The translations under genes were made by a program, and so were the position numbers. Of a stretch of DNA of 64,000 nt, positions 25,641 through 34,496 are shown in pieces. The stretch comes from Phycisphaerae bacterium (GTDB lineage Bacteria > Planctomycetota > Phycisphaerae > UBA1845). The notes beneath the pieces were generated by a model. It did no database searches and was not told the DNA's origin. It was given only the letters and a program-made list of their open reading frames with translations. Position 1 is the first letter of the stretch. The number at the start of each line of letters is the position of its first letter. The stretch lies in contig JAJDDY010000090.1 of assembly GCA_029260075.1 (NCBI GenBank), positions 1 through 64,000 on the forward strand, in the 5' to 3' direction.

Positions 25641-26016
25641 GCGATGGCAGCCTGTTCAATATTGTGGCACCGGCTTACAGACGGTGAACCGATAGCGATT
25701 TTCCCCGTCCGGGACGCGCGTCGACGCTGGATTCGACTCCCCCACCTCTAAAGAGATGGGCCACCCGGCAGCGGGTGCCATGCACGCTCGTGCGTGAATC
25801 CTTTCTCGCACCGACACCTCGGACACGCTCGTGCGTGAATCCTTTCTCGCACCGACATCTTTGGGAATCCCTTCCCTTGCACCGCCGGAGCTATGGAATG
25901 CAGGGCGGGAATCCTGATTCGGCGGAGGGACGAGATAGGAATCTCGTCCCAGCATTTGTCCATCGTCCCAGCATTTGTCCATCGTCCCGGTACTTCTCCA
26001 TCGTTCCAGCACGCTT
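25641..26016. repeat. Gene-free stretch packed with repeats and a perfect hairpin
   Basis: From left: decayed CAGACTGTTGAACAA-type element with CACCGGCTTACAGACGGTG (about 25648-25712); a TCCCCCACCTCTAAAGAGAT-GGGCCACCC unit (25738-25765); two GTGCG-TGAATCCTTTCT-CGCAC hairpin repeats (about 25788-25855); a perfect 10-bp hairpin GGGACGAGAT-AGGA-ATCTCGTCCC (25927-25950); and about 3.5 copies of a 19-bp tandem unit ATCGTCCCAGCATTTGTCC (25943-26010). No gene is seen. Confidence 0.8.
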
Positions 26017-27255
26017 CTACCGAACCATCGGTTGACGCTTCCAGTAGGTCAAGGATCGCCATGCCCACTCGACCGGGCCGAATCGGAACCGGTTAAGCCA
26101 TAGTGGCGATGCGATCAACTGAAACGCACAAACGGCCGCGACGATTCCGATCTGCCCGGTTCGCTCCACCTTCCCGAACCAACCGAGCCCATGTCCGTAG
26201 AACACGAAGGTACAAATCACACTTTGAAGCAAGTAGTTCGTGAGCGCCATTTGACCCGTCGACGCCAGGCGTTGCGTCAGCGGACGAAGCACGCTGTGTT
26301 TGCATATCAGCATGATGAGCCCGACCCAGCCGAGCGCGACGAGCAAGCTGCCCCAGTAGTTGAACATCGTACCAAGAAAGAAGCACGCCTCGAAGCTCCA
26401 GTTGTTGGCCTCATTTCGACGCACACCATAGAGCACGATCGGAATGCCGATCAGACCACCGACCAACACCATGACTACATAGAACCTGGTGGATCGCTTC
26501 GCGCTGAAGACGCCCAGCTTGTACAACGCCATCCCGATGAGCATCAACCCGCCGGCGCGCCAGGAAACCTGGATCGCAAACAGTACGATCTCCATACTCA
26601 AAGCGGCCCCCACGCGATAGCGGAACCCCTCCATCCACGTGCCGCGATAGGCGTCGAGCTCGACTTGTATACGCTCGATGTTTGGTCGCCACTCCGACTG
26701 CATCGCTGCCATCACCTTTTCCGGCCAGCTTGACGCCGTTACGTGTGACAGGAGGGAGAGACCCGGTGCGACGGCGAGGATGGCCAAGCCGAGGATGATC
26801 AACACGGTGGGGCGGCAGCCTCGAAACAGATAGGCCAACATTCCGCACATGGCGTAGTGATAGAGCACGTCGCCATACCACACGCCATAGGCGTGCAGCA
26901 GACCGATCATGAGCAACCAACCCATGCGACGGTAGTGCGTACCCGCCGAGTGTCCCGTTGCTGCTTCTCGACGCGACGCCATCAGCACGATGCCGGCGCC
27001 GAAGAGCATGCTGAAGATGGCCATAAACTTCATGTCTACGAGGAGATGACCCATCAGCCAGACCCAATAGTTCGCGCCGCTCAGATCGCCGTAGGTCGTT
27101 GGATTGATGTAGGCCGCACCGATCATCGAAAACGATTGGATGTTCATCACCAGAATGCCCAGCACGGCGAACCCGCGCAGGACGTCGAGCGACTCGATGC
27201 GTCCGGTCTGCATTACCGGCCCGGTTTGGGTTGGCGCGGTCGTAGCTTCGGTCAC
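26017..27255 (-). CDS. DUF418 multi-span membrane protein
   Basis: About 412 residues. It starts with the DUF418 hallmark RIESLDVLRGFAVLGILVMN followed by about nine to ten hydrophobic segments, and ends in the conserved GQMALTNYLLQSVICTFVFY and the short basic tail FRFGPVEWAWRSLTYWKRQP. The DUF418/YeiB family is related to membrane acyltransferases; its substrate is unknown. Start GTG at 27253-27255 overlaps the stop of the CTERM-protein gene by four bases (GTGA) and gives the usual N-terminal length; an internal ATG at 27213 is possible. Likely part of the envelope group below it. Confidence 0.85.
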   Translation of the reverse strand: MTEATTAPTQTGPVMQTGRIESLDVLRGFAVLGILVMNIQSFSMIGAAYINPTTYGDLSGANYWVWLMGHLLVDMKFMAIFSMLFGAGIVLMASRREAATGHSAGTHYRRMGWLLMIGLLHAYGVWYGDVLYHYAMCGMLAYLFRGCRPTVLIILGLAILAVAPGLSLLSHVTASSWPEKVMAAMQSEWRPNIERIQVELDAYRGTWMEGFRYRVGAALSMEIVLFAIQVSWRAGGLMLIGMALYKLGVFSAKRSTRFYVVMVLVGGLIGIPIVLYGVRRNEANNWSFEACFFLGTMFNYWGSLLVALGWVGLIMLICKHSVLRPLTQRLASTGQMALTNYLLQSVICTFVFYGHGLGWFGKVERTGQIGIVAAVCAFQLIASPLWLNRFRFGPVEWAWRSLTYWKRQPMVR

Positions 27256-28001
27256 GACTTGTGTACCATTACGCCATACGTCACGGTCGCACCCTTGCGG
27301 TATCTGATCACGAGGCTCGCAGCACAAAGCAACATGAGGCCCATCGCCGCAAGCCCCCACTGTGATGCAGCCGGTATGCGCCGGACAACGACGAAGTTGA
27401 GTGGAAGCCCGAACAAGAAATCGTCAAAGGCGTTCACGTCCCCGCCGCCCGGGCAAGTGAGGCAGGCCGGTCCGAGCCATAGCAGGCCTCCGACATGGCC
27501 GTTGACGTCGAACTGTGGGACTGCGAAGCGGTTCAGGACATCCACGGCGTAGGTTCCGACCTCGTTCGGGAGCGTAACGTCAAATGTGCCGATGCCCAGC
27601 GCGCCGCCGGACGGAAACGCCAGGAAATCGGTAGGGCAAAAACAGCCGAACGTGCCTACGGTCCATGGAACCGGAAGGTCCGCTTCGATCACCCAGTGAC
27701 TTGAGTTTCCGCTGGGTATCCCGCTGAGGTCAAAGCTAAACGCAGGGCTCAGCGCCAGTGCGGTATCCGTCTTGGAAAAATCGAGCTGGATTCTCTCCAC
27801 CGTAAAATCGTCAGCGCTGAAGCTGTGCAGGATGACCTCGACGGTGATCGTTTCGCCGCCGAGATACGGGCCGACCTTATCCGGGCGAAGCTCCAGCAGC
27901 ACGCCAACCCCCGCCTCGACGCGCTCCGCGCAAACGGCCACAAACATCGACCCGGCAAGCACCAACCCAGCCACCCGACCGATTCTTTTTCTTCTCGACA
28001 T
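27252..28001 (-). CDS. Secreted protein with IPTL/PEP-CTERM-like sorting tail
   Basis: A 249-residue protein with a signal peptide (GRVAGLVLAGSMFVAVCAE), a beta-rich body resembling a cohesin/CARDB-like domain (VGPYLGGETITVEVILHSF), and a C-terminal sorting tail: IPAASQWGL, then a hydrophobic helix GLMLLCAASLVI and basic residues RYRK. This three-part tail matches IPTL-CTERM, recognised by exosortase-type enzymes. The exosortase is not in the window. Overlaps the DUF418 gene by four bases. The closest neighbours act on envelope glycans, consistent with co-assembly of an extracellular matrix. Confidence 0.7.
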   Translation of the reverse strand: MSRRKRIGRVAGLVLAGSMFVAVCAERVEAGVGVLLELRPDKVGPYLGGETITVEVILHSFSADDFTVERIQLDFSKTDTALALSPAFSFDLSGIPSGNSSHWVIEADLPVPWTVGTFGCFCPTDFLAFPSGGALGIGTFDVTLPNEVGTYAVDVLNRFAVPQFDVNGHVGGLLWLGPACLTCPGGGDVNAFDDFLFGLPLNFVVVRRIPAASQWGLAAMGLMLLCAASLVIRYRKGATVTYGVMVHKS

Positions 28002-28167
28002 GACAGCCGCTTTCGTATCAATCGCAAGTTAGACAAACGCGATGACTTTGACGGGTCCATGTTACGCGATCGACCGAAGCAGTGCCAAATCCTCCTTGGC
28101 AACGCCTTCTTGCGGTAGGTTTCGGTAAGAGATGGCCGCCGACCCGAGCGTGATCAAGGTTGTGGCG

Positions 28168-28322
28168 CTAGTGCTCTGTCATACATCGATTGAAGGGTTT
28201 ACCGAGCCGCGCCCGTAAGGAAGCGGACGTTCGAAAGTCGGTGGCGACAGCTTGAAAACACTCCCTCACGGTCGCGGCTCGGATCGGACCAACCCATCAC
28301 TTGAGTCGTGACAAAGCGCCAG
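28168..28322. mobile_element. MITE-like element, CTAG ends, type 1 (core 28204-28280)
   Basis: 155 bp from CTAGTGCTCTGTCA to TGACAAAGCGCCAG, imperfect terminal inverted repeats, with the palindromic core GAGCCGCGCCCGTAAGGAAG...CCTCACGGTCGCGGCTC. It sits in the 384-bp gap between the CTERM-protein gene and the methyltransferase; nothing else is seen there. Confidence 0.85.
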
Positions 28323-28385
28323 TGGACTCGCGGTGGCCATGTTCCGCGACAGGCCACGTTATGGTCTCGGTAGGTGCGTGCCGCG

Positions 28386-29375
28386 CTACGGCTTGCGGCA
28401 TCTGATGTAGGTCCAGCAGGCCTCGAAGGATGGTTGTTCATCGAACAGTCCGGAGAGCGCTTGACGAAGCAAGTCTCGGCGCAAGGTGATGGTGTTCTCG
28501 GAGGGGGTGCGGCCGTCGATACGCTTTGATCCGCCCGCCCAGCCGAGTACGCCCTCGTGATACGTGGCGAGAAACTCGGTCCAATCGGAGACGAGCGCAT
28601 CGACGACGCGGTCGTAGACTTCCACAATCTCGAAGCCGGCGGCGCGTAGTGCATCGACGTAGTAGTCCAGCGGTCGAACGGGAAGGAAGTATTTCTTGCG
28701 CAGGTCGTCGAACTGGGCCAAGCGCTTGTCGTCAGCAAGATCAGGTCGGAACTCTTCGAAGGCATCGTCGTCGCGGACCAGCGCTCGAGCGACCGGTTGT
28801 AATCGTTCGACGGTGTCGTCGATGATCCAGGAATCCGCCGGAGCGTCGGGGTTGTTGATGTTGCCGGATTGGATCAACGCGTGCGCGCCGCTTTTGAGCA
28901 GACGAACCCACGAGGCCAATGTAGCCGGTAGGTCGTAGTACAAGTGAATGGCGTTGGTCGAGCACAAGACGTCGATGCCGCGTGTACAAATCGATTCCGG
29001 CAACACCTCGTCGAGAAGTTGCAGTCGCTTTTCGCTCTTGAGGCGTTGGATCAATCGAAACGCGGTGCGCTCGTCGGTACCGAGCTTTTCCAAGGCGAGT
29101 CGAAGAAACTTCGGCGAAGCATCGACAAGAACGAACCCGGCCTGAATGGACGGAGCGCGCGTAAGAAAATGCTCAACGAGAATTCCGGTACCGGCGGAGT
29201 AGTCGATGATAATGTCGCCGGGCTTGACCAGGGTTTGCAATTCTTCGAGGACCGGGTCGAGGTTGTGGTACCAGCCGTGGTTTTCGACGGTGTCGTACTT
29301 GCGGGCGAGTTCTTCGATGGGGCTTTGAACCCAGGGCTCACCTTGTGGGATTCTCGAAAAGCCTACGGGCCACAT
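28386..29375 (-). CDS. Class I SAM-dependent methyltransferase
   Basis: A 329-residue protein. Motif I is GDIIIDYSAGTGILVEHFL (SAM-binding glycine loop; the acidic residue ending beta-2 follows at VLVDASPKFLRLAL), motif II/post-I lies near IDVLCSTNAIHLYYD, and there is a C-terminal extension unlike common small MTases (about 110 residues, RPLDYYVDALRAAGFEIVEV and a last block with YHEGVLGWAGGSKRIDGR). The acceptor is unknown. A plausible SD (TTGGAG) lies about 11 nt before ATG. The S41 protease gene is upstream on the same strand, 183 bp away. Confidence 0.8.
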   Translation of the reverse strand: MWPVGFSRIPQGEPWVQSPIEELARKYDTVENHGWYHNLDPVLEELQTLVKPGDIIIDYSAGTGILVEHFLTRAPSIQAGFVLVDASPKFLRLALEKLGTDERTAFRLIQRLKSEKRLQLLDEVLPESICTRGIDVLCSTNAIHLYYDLPATLASWVRLLKSGAHALIQSGNINNPDAPADSWIIDDTVERLQPVARALVRDDDAFEEFRPDLADDKRLAQFDDLRKKYFLPVRPLDYYVDALRAAGFEIVEVYDRVVDALVSDWTEFLATYHEGVLGWAGGSKRIDGRTPSENTITLRRDLLRQALSGLFDEQPSFEACWTYIRCRKP

Positions 29376-29558
29376 TTCGTGGATACTCCAAATCTATGTC
29401 GCGACCGGGCTGGTCGCGTGCTGCTTTATCAGTCTAGCTTGTGCATCGATTTCGACAAGATGCGTCGGTACTCTGCCGTATGGGCGAGCGAAGGTTTTCC
29501 CTGCCGTAGCTGCGATGCGTTTCGGCGGAGGGTGGGTGTCGCGCTGGTTAACACGCTG

Positions 29559-30932
29559 CTAATCACGAGTCAGTGTAATGCGCATACGTGTCAACGCTTC
29601 GCGCAGTTGCCTATCGCGCAGTATTTCGTGGGGCGCTACGGAGAGCGTAGTCTGGTCCGCGCTGCGATCGATGTTTGTCGAAGTGAGGTCCGGGAAGCCG
29701 TTCGCTCGTACGCCTTCGGTTCCGATCGGTTCTATGAACGCAGGGTCGTCAATCGCACTACGTGCCGTCCGGATGGCCAACGCCTCTTCGTCGGTCAGTT
29801 CAATCAATACATCAGGAATGACGCCCCACGTGTTGGTGTCGACGTTGTCGGGTGTTCGATGGATGATGCGTCCGTTCGGAAGGCGGTAGTGGGCGATGGT
29901 GAGCTTGATGGCTGCACCGTGCTCGGTGAGGTACATCAATTGTTGCACGCTGCCTTTGCCGTAGGTGCGTTCGCCGACAATCAGGGCCCGTTTGTTGTCT
30001 TGAAGTGAGCCGGCCACGATCTCCGATGCACTGGCTGAACCACCGTTCACCAGGACGGTCAGCGCCCAATCCCTTTGTGTTCCTTCGCTCGTCGCGTGAA
30101 ATTCTTGGATCGACCGGCGACGTGTGACGGTGGACAGAATCATTCCGTGATCGATGAATCGATCGACCATGGCGATGGCTTCGTGCATGATGCCACCGGG
30201 GTTGAATCGTAGATCGAGAATCAGTCCACGTGCGCCGTCTTCGTCGAGCTGGGCCAATGCGGCGTCAAAGGCGACCCTTGTATTCTTGGGGAAGTTACGC
30301 ACGCGTATGTAACCGATGCGGTACTCCGGATCGATTAGGAAATCCCAAGACGAGTCTGATTCCCGTCGCCATCCGCGAATGGTTTGGATCGCCACGGGGG
30401 CGCGGACGATGTCCAGCGCGACGGGTTCGCTGTCATCGCCACGGCCAAGTCGAAGTCGAACAACGCTGCCCACCGTGCCGACAAGAAGTTCTTCAGCGTC
30501 GAATACCGACAGGCTTTTCGCGTTGGCGCCGTCGATCGACAGGATGGTATCACCGGGGCGCACGCCGGCCCGCGCCGCCGGACTGCCCTCGATCGGTGCA
30601 ACGACTTCGATGCGTCCGAGTCGAAGTCCGATGGTTACGCCGATTCCGATATACCCACCGCGCGTGCGCCGTTCGAACGCGGGCAGTTCGTGCGGGGAGA
30701 TGTACCCGCTATAGCGATCGAGCTCGTGCAGCATTCCTCGAATCGCACCGTGTACAAGGCGGTCGTTGTCGATGGTCTCCACAAAGTGTTGGTGGGCGAG
30801 GGCGTCGACCTCGACGAGCGGACCGTAGGTGTGTACGACCGCGTCCTGTTTGGCGGCCATGGGTGGAAGACGCAAGAACATCAGCCCGATGGCCATGAAG
30901 ATGGCAAGCCAAGTAATGCTGTGTCTGGGCAT
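29559..30932 (-). CDS. S41 family C-terminal processing peptidase
   Basis: About 457 residues. N-terminal signal-anchor (SITWLAIFMAIGLMFLRLPP), a PDZ domain (GYIGIGVTIGLRLGRIEVVA, SPAARAGVRPGDTILSIDGA), and the S41 core with substrate-site RGLILDLRFNPGG, catalytic Ser in NGGSASASEIVAGSL and catalytic Lys in GERTYGKGSVQ. Tail-specific proteases cleave C termini of exported proteins in the periplasm. The ATG chosen (30930-30932) starts just before the membrane segment; the longer frame runs into non-coding DNA. Length fits the family (400-480 aa). The 183-bp gap to the methyltransferase holds only a short hairpin (about 29399-29418). Confidence 0.9.
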   Translation of the reverse strand: MPRHSITWLAIFMAIGLMFLRLPPMAAKQDAVVHTYGPLVEVDALAHQHFVETIDNDRLVHGAIRGMLHELDRYSGYISPHELPAFERRTRGGYIGIGVTIGLRLGRIEVVAPIEGSPAARAGVRPGDTILSIDGANAKSLSVFDAEELLVGTVGSVVRLRLGRGDDSEPVALDIVRAPVAIQTIRGWRRESDSSWDFLIDPEYRIGYIRVRNFPKNTRVAFDAALAQLDEDGARGLILDLRFNPGGIMHEAIAMVDRFIDHGMILSTVTRRRSIQEFHATSEGTQRDWALTVLVNGGSASASEIVAGSLQDNKRALIVGERTYGKGSVQQLMYLTEHGAAIKLTIAHYRLPNGRIIHRTPDNVDTNTWGVIPDVLIELTDEEALAIRTARSAIDDPAFIEPIGTEGVRANGFPDLTSTNIDRSADQTTLSVAPHEILRDRQLREALTRMRITLTRD

Positions 30933-31178
30933 GGTGCTCTTCTTCGATCCCCCGTCTAGTCGTTGCCCGTACCTAGCAGCCCGTGGTGAAAGTGACGCGA
31001 GGGTCGATTTGTCTGCCCTGGCGCTATCGGAATCGCAGTCTCGCAGAGCCGTCACGGACTTCTGCCACGGGCTGCTAGGGACGCGGGTCGCCGGCAACCT
31101 GTTGAAACACTGTGCTGTCGCACGAGTGCGGCGTTGAACGAGTGTCCTATTGAACAAGTGTTCTGTTGGACAAGTTTG

Positions 31179-31392
31179 TTAGACAAGTGTGGCACTGGCT
31201 TCCAGCCGGTGATCCATCACGCTTCTTCCCTCTTGACGCGGACGTAATGCTCAGTCACACATCGCCTGACGGGCTTACCGATCCGCGCCCGTAAGGAAGC
31301 GGACGTTCAAGATCCGGTTGCGACCGCTTGAAGACGCTCCCGCACGGCTTCGGATCGGACGACCCCGTTACTCAAGTCGTGACCGAGCACGA
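31179..31392. repeat. Partial CAGACTG-type element next to a type-1 MITE-like element
   Basis: 31179-31244 carries AAGTGTGGCACTGGCTTCCA-GCCGGTGATCCATCA, a half copy of the element at 17793. It abuts a type-1 element (31245-31392, TAATGCTCAGTCA to TGACCGAGCAC, core 31280-31356) in which GAGCC has become GATCC on both sides. The rest of the 849-bp gap 30933-31781 shows no gene. Confidence 0.75.
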
Positions 31393-31781
31393 GCAACTGC
31401 GCACGGCTTGCTATTACAGTCTACGATAGCGCAGCGTAGCGCGCAGGAATGCCCATGGACCAGAAATGCCATCGCCTGGCGCCGCGGTGCGTCCGACGTT
31501 ATCGACCCTGCACGGCGCCGCACCTGAGCCGTTGCCCTGGACTGATATAGATTGTCGCTCTAGGGCATCGCGGCGGCGTGACGACTTGACCGATGGGACA
31601 TGCAGGATTCTAGCACGCCGCGGTCCCGTTTCCGCAAGAACTGCCACACACCTCTGGTCGCGCGTGACAGTTGTTGCGCCTCGACCGGACCGCCGACAGC
31701 AGTTATCGTAACGGCATTCGCGTCCGGCCCGCCCCTTCCGTCCGGTGTCTCGCGTGGCGATTTTCTGGAGATTGTGGATTC

Positions 31782-32204
31782 ATGGCCAAGGAAAAATGGT
31801 ATCAAGCCGGGCTTCGCTTCGAGTGCTCGCAGTGCGGGAACTGCTGTAGTGGCGACCCCGGATACGTCTGGGCGACCAAGGAGGAGGTCGGGCGTATTTC
31901 GAAGTTCCTTGGCCGAACCGATGGGTGGCTTGACCCGAAGCAGATTCGACGTGTGGGCCTGCGGTACAGCCTGACCGAAAAACCTGGGGGGGATTGCATT
32001 TTTCTCAAGCGCGATGGCGATCGAACCGGCTGCGGAATCTACAGCGTGCGACCCCTTCAGTGCCGTACGTGGCCGTTTTGGACGCAGAATCTTTCATCAT
32101 CCGACGCATGGAACGAGGCCCATGTGATCTGCCCCGGAATGGATCAGGGGCCCCATCACGATTTTGTTCAGATTGAAACGACGCGGACGAAGCGGAGCTG
32201 GTAG
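31782..32204 (+). CDS. YkgJ-type cysteine cluster protein
   Basis: A 140-residue protein with the Cys pattern of the YkgJ/UPF0153 zinc- or iron-chelating family: FECSQCGNCCSGDPGYVW near the N terminus and DRTGCGIYSVRPLQCRTWPF later, then CPGMDQGP (about seven cysteines). No signal peptide. Family members are proposed Fe-S or zinc proteins of unclear role. Start ATG 31782 has a GGAG about 12 nt upstream; a longer frame to 31671 has no ribosome binding site. Next to it, after 220 bp, is a short lipoprotein gene. Confidence 0.85.
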   Translation: MAKEKWYQAGLRFECSQCGNCCSGDPGYVWATKEEVGRISKFLGRTDGWLDPKQIRRVGLRYSLTEKPGGDCIFLKRDGDRTGCGIYSVRPLQCRTWPFWTQNLSSSDAWNEAHVICPGMDQGPHHDFVQIETTRTKRSW

Positions 32205-32426
32205 CTAGGGTCGGCGATTGTACCGCGCGAGTCGGGGGCGGTTCGCATTGACATCGGAGCTTGCGCTTTCTGCCAAGTTGCTTGCTATTGAGGCGTTCGA
32301 TTGACCGTGGTTTGGTCGGCGTGAGTTGACACAACCCCAGGTCGGGCTACGATTGGTTGGGCGTGCTTGCGGTGGGTGTACAGCTTGCTCAGGCCGTTTG
32401 TCTTCTCAGCAGGAAAGGATGTGGAT

Positions 32427-32696
32427 ATGACTCGATTCGTGCGACACCTCGCCATCGCGGCGCCGCTGTTGATCTTTGCGGTCGGCGGGTGTGCCTCTGG
32501 AAACTCAGGTCGGGGCTCGTCGTCGGCGTGGCTTTATCCGCATGCCAGCGCGTCCACGCTTTCCCAGTCGCCGCACGAACACCGTCAAGCTATTTCCAAT
32601 TCCATTACGCGCGACCGCCAAGCATTGATTGAAGACCTTGACATTCTCTTCATGACTGAGCGCCCCACTCGCTTGACGCGCTGGCACGATCGTTAG
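32427..32696 (+). CDS. Short lipoprotein with conserved ERPTRLTRWHD tail
   Basis: An 89-residue protein. Lipoprotein signal peptide ending in the lipobox FAVGGC, then a Ser/Ala linker and the helical stretch ISNSITRDRQALIEDLDILF, ending MTERPTRLTRWHDR. I recall this ending as common in short planctomycete proteins of unknown function. The ATG has a good SD (AGGAAAGGATGTGGAT). Encoded alone. Confidence 0.7.
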   Translation: MTRFVRHLAIAAPLLIFAVGGCASGNSGRGSSSAWLYPHASASTLSQSPHEHRQAISNSITRDRQALIEDLDILFMTERPTRLTRWHDR

Positions 32697-32805
32697 CATC
32701 ACGTTTCACCAATCTGATGAAACGGCCGTTACTTCGTAATCCAAATGGACATCAGTGTTTCGCGTTCGGCGTTGCGCTCCTCCCTCGTTTTTCAGTCGCT
32801 TGCCA

Positions 32806-32963
32806 CCAGTGCTGCGTCACAACTTAATCTTCGGGTTGTCACCGCCCGCACCACCGGCGCCGGTCAGAGCCCGCCGCGCTAGCGGTGGGACCGGTCCGCG
32901 GGCTGGCGCCCACGACTCTGATGCCGTCGCATCCCCGTAGATTTGGCTGTAACGAAGCGCCAG
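32806..32963. mobile_element. MITE-like element, type 3 (copy 2, inverted)
   Basis: 158 bp from CCAGTGCTGCGTCACA to TGTAACGAAGCGCCAG, with the internal palindrome CAGAGCCC..GCTAGC, in the opposite orientation to the copy at 19527-19695. The ends have drifted from CTAG to CCAG on both sides. Confidence 0.75.
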
Positions 32964-33001
32964 CAGGACGCTGAACAACAAGAAGCTGTCTGATCGTGCG
33001 T

Positions 33002-33151
33002 CCAGTGCGCTGTCAGACATTGAATGAAGGGCTTACTGAGCCGCGCCCGTAAGGAAGCGGATGTTTGAAATCCGCTGGTAACGACCTAAGAACGTTCCCT
33101 TACGGTCGCGGATCGGACGAACCCGTCGTTCGAATCGTGACAAAGCACTAG
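33002..33151. mobile_element. MITE-like element, CTAG ends, type 1 (core 33038-33115)
   Basis: 150 bp from CCAGTGCGCTGTCA to TGACAAAGCACTAG. The core differs from the consensus on one side (GATC for GAGC). It lies 19 bp beyond the stop of the CsgG-like gene and 38 bp from the inverted type-3 element, so two elements are stacked at this 3' end. Confidence 0.85.
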
Positions 33152-33169
33152 AGGATTCGCCGGTCGATG

Positions 33170-33865
33170 CTACTGGGCGCCGTAACGGCTCACGATTTGG
33201 AATACGGCTTCGTCGAGGCATTCGCGGACGGCAAGGTCCATCGCGTTGCTGATGGAGAAGGATCCGCCGATGCCCCATCGGTGACCGGCGGAAATCCCGC
33301 TCTTGCGCACCTTGCGGCGCACGTCGATGGAATCGAGAATTTCGCCAGTGGCTGCATCGATAACGCGCAGGTCGAGTCCGACTTGTGCGGTCTTTGAACT
33401 GATACCGAGCGCTCCGCCCCAATGCGCGATTCCAATCTGACCGCCGCCGGTTTCGTCGAGTTCTGTGACGGCACCAGCGAAGATTAGCTGGGCACCAAGT
33501 AGTTTGGTCGTTGAGGCCTGACCGCTGGCCGCGCCGTTTTGTTGCAGGTCTTTCTCCGTCATTAGATCGTCGAGCTTGGCGCGCTCGACGACTCGGAAGT
33601 GTCGCGTTTTCACCAAGCCCGTAATGAGCTGGTCGGTCATTCCGTTGCTGATCTCCGAGCCATAAACGAACTTGGTCTTGTTCTCGAATCGGTAGACGGT
33701 AACGATCTTGACGTTGTTGGGGTTGGGCGCCGGTAGCTCTCTGAGCTTCGGTGCTACGCGGCTTCCCGCCGTGGTCGGCGTAGGATTGAACGCGTTATCA
33801 AGATCAGAACAGCCCGCGAGCACACACACGACCGATCCCACAACCGCATACATCATCACTCGCAT
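33170..33865 (-). CDS. CsgG/HfaB-family lipoprotein
   Basis: About 231 residues. Lipobox at VVCVLAGCSDL, then a CsgG-like domain (VTVYRFENKTKFVYGSEISN, LITGLVKTRHFRVVERAKLD, GAQLIFAGAVTEL, GLDLRVIDAATGEILDSIDV). CsgG forms an outer-membrane pore for curli export in E. coli; HfaB is a related adhesin secretion protein. In planctomycetes such proteins usually occur without csgA-F, so a secretion role is uncertain; a generic penicillin-binding-protein-activator/GNA1162-like role is the alternative. The ATG at 33863-33865 has the strong SD GGAGG six bases before. No csg genes neighbour it. Confidence 0.8.
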   Translation of the reverse strand: MRVMMYAVVGSVVCVLAGCSDLDNAFNPTPTTAGSRVAPKLRELPAPNPNNVKIVTVYRFENKTKFVYGSEISNGMTDQLITGLVKTRHFRVVERAKLDDLMTEKDLQQNGAASGQASTTKLLGAQLIFAGAVTELDETGGGQIGIAHWGGALGISSKTAQVGLDLRVIDAATGEILDSIDVRRKVRKSGISAGHRWGIGGSFSISNAMDLAVRECLDEAVFQIVSRYGAQ

Positions 33866-34496
33866 GGCCATCCTCCTTTGTAGGACCATCAGTCTATTGA
33901 TTGGAGAACGGTACGCGTTCTCCGGCGACGTTAGCTATTCGCAGGCTTCAGCAGACCAGCGCATGTCCAACCCAGTTTGGGCTCTAAGTCGCCCGCCGTA
34001 ATTGCTGTGTTCATTCGGAACCGTGCAGCCTTGGTCGGCGCTGCGCGGATTCGTGAACCGAGGCAGTGTACCGGTCTCATTCTGGGAGTAAAGGTAGGAG
34101 GAATCCGACTTCGACCGGTGGGTGCAAGACAGATTCGGCGGCGTCGAGACTGATGAGGGCGCCCCATTCTTCGCGTCACCGCATAACGCACCACATGGCA
34201 GCACAAGTGTCTCGTGACGCGAAGGGTGGGGAACTGCTGCTCTTCGCGTGAACTATCCGTCCCCCACCCTTGGCCTACGGCGAAAAATGGGCACCCGCGC
34301 TCATCGCAAACCCTGTGATACATCTTCTCGCACACGCTCTTAGTGATTTATCGGAATCGGCAAGAAATTCTTCGTATGACGTAGCCTTAGCGAAATGTGT
34401 ATCGTAGTGTTGATCGTTCAGGCCAATTCGGCCCGGGGTGCATGCCGGTCGAGGCGTTGCGCGACCCCCACGCTCTGTTACGAGGAGGAAGAACCC
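33866..34496. other. Gene-free stretch with a half copy of the type-2 repeat arm
   Basis: 631 bp between divergent lipoprotein genes. 34294-34346 carries CTCATCGCAAACCCTGTGAT-ACATCTTCTCGCACACGCTCTTAG, a solo half of the type-2 palindrome. No convincing gene or promoter was recognised in the rest. Confidence 0.5.
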
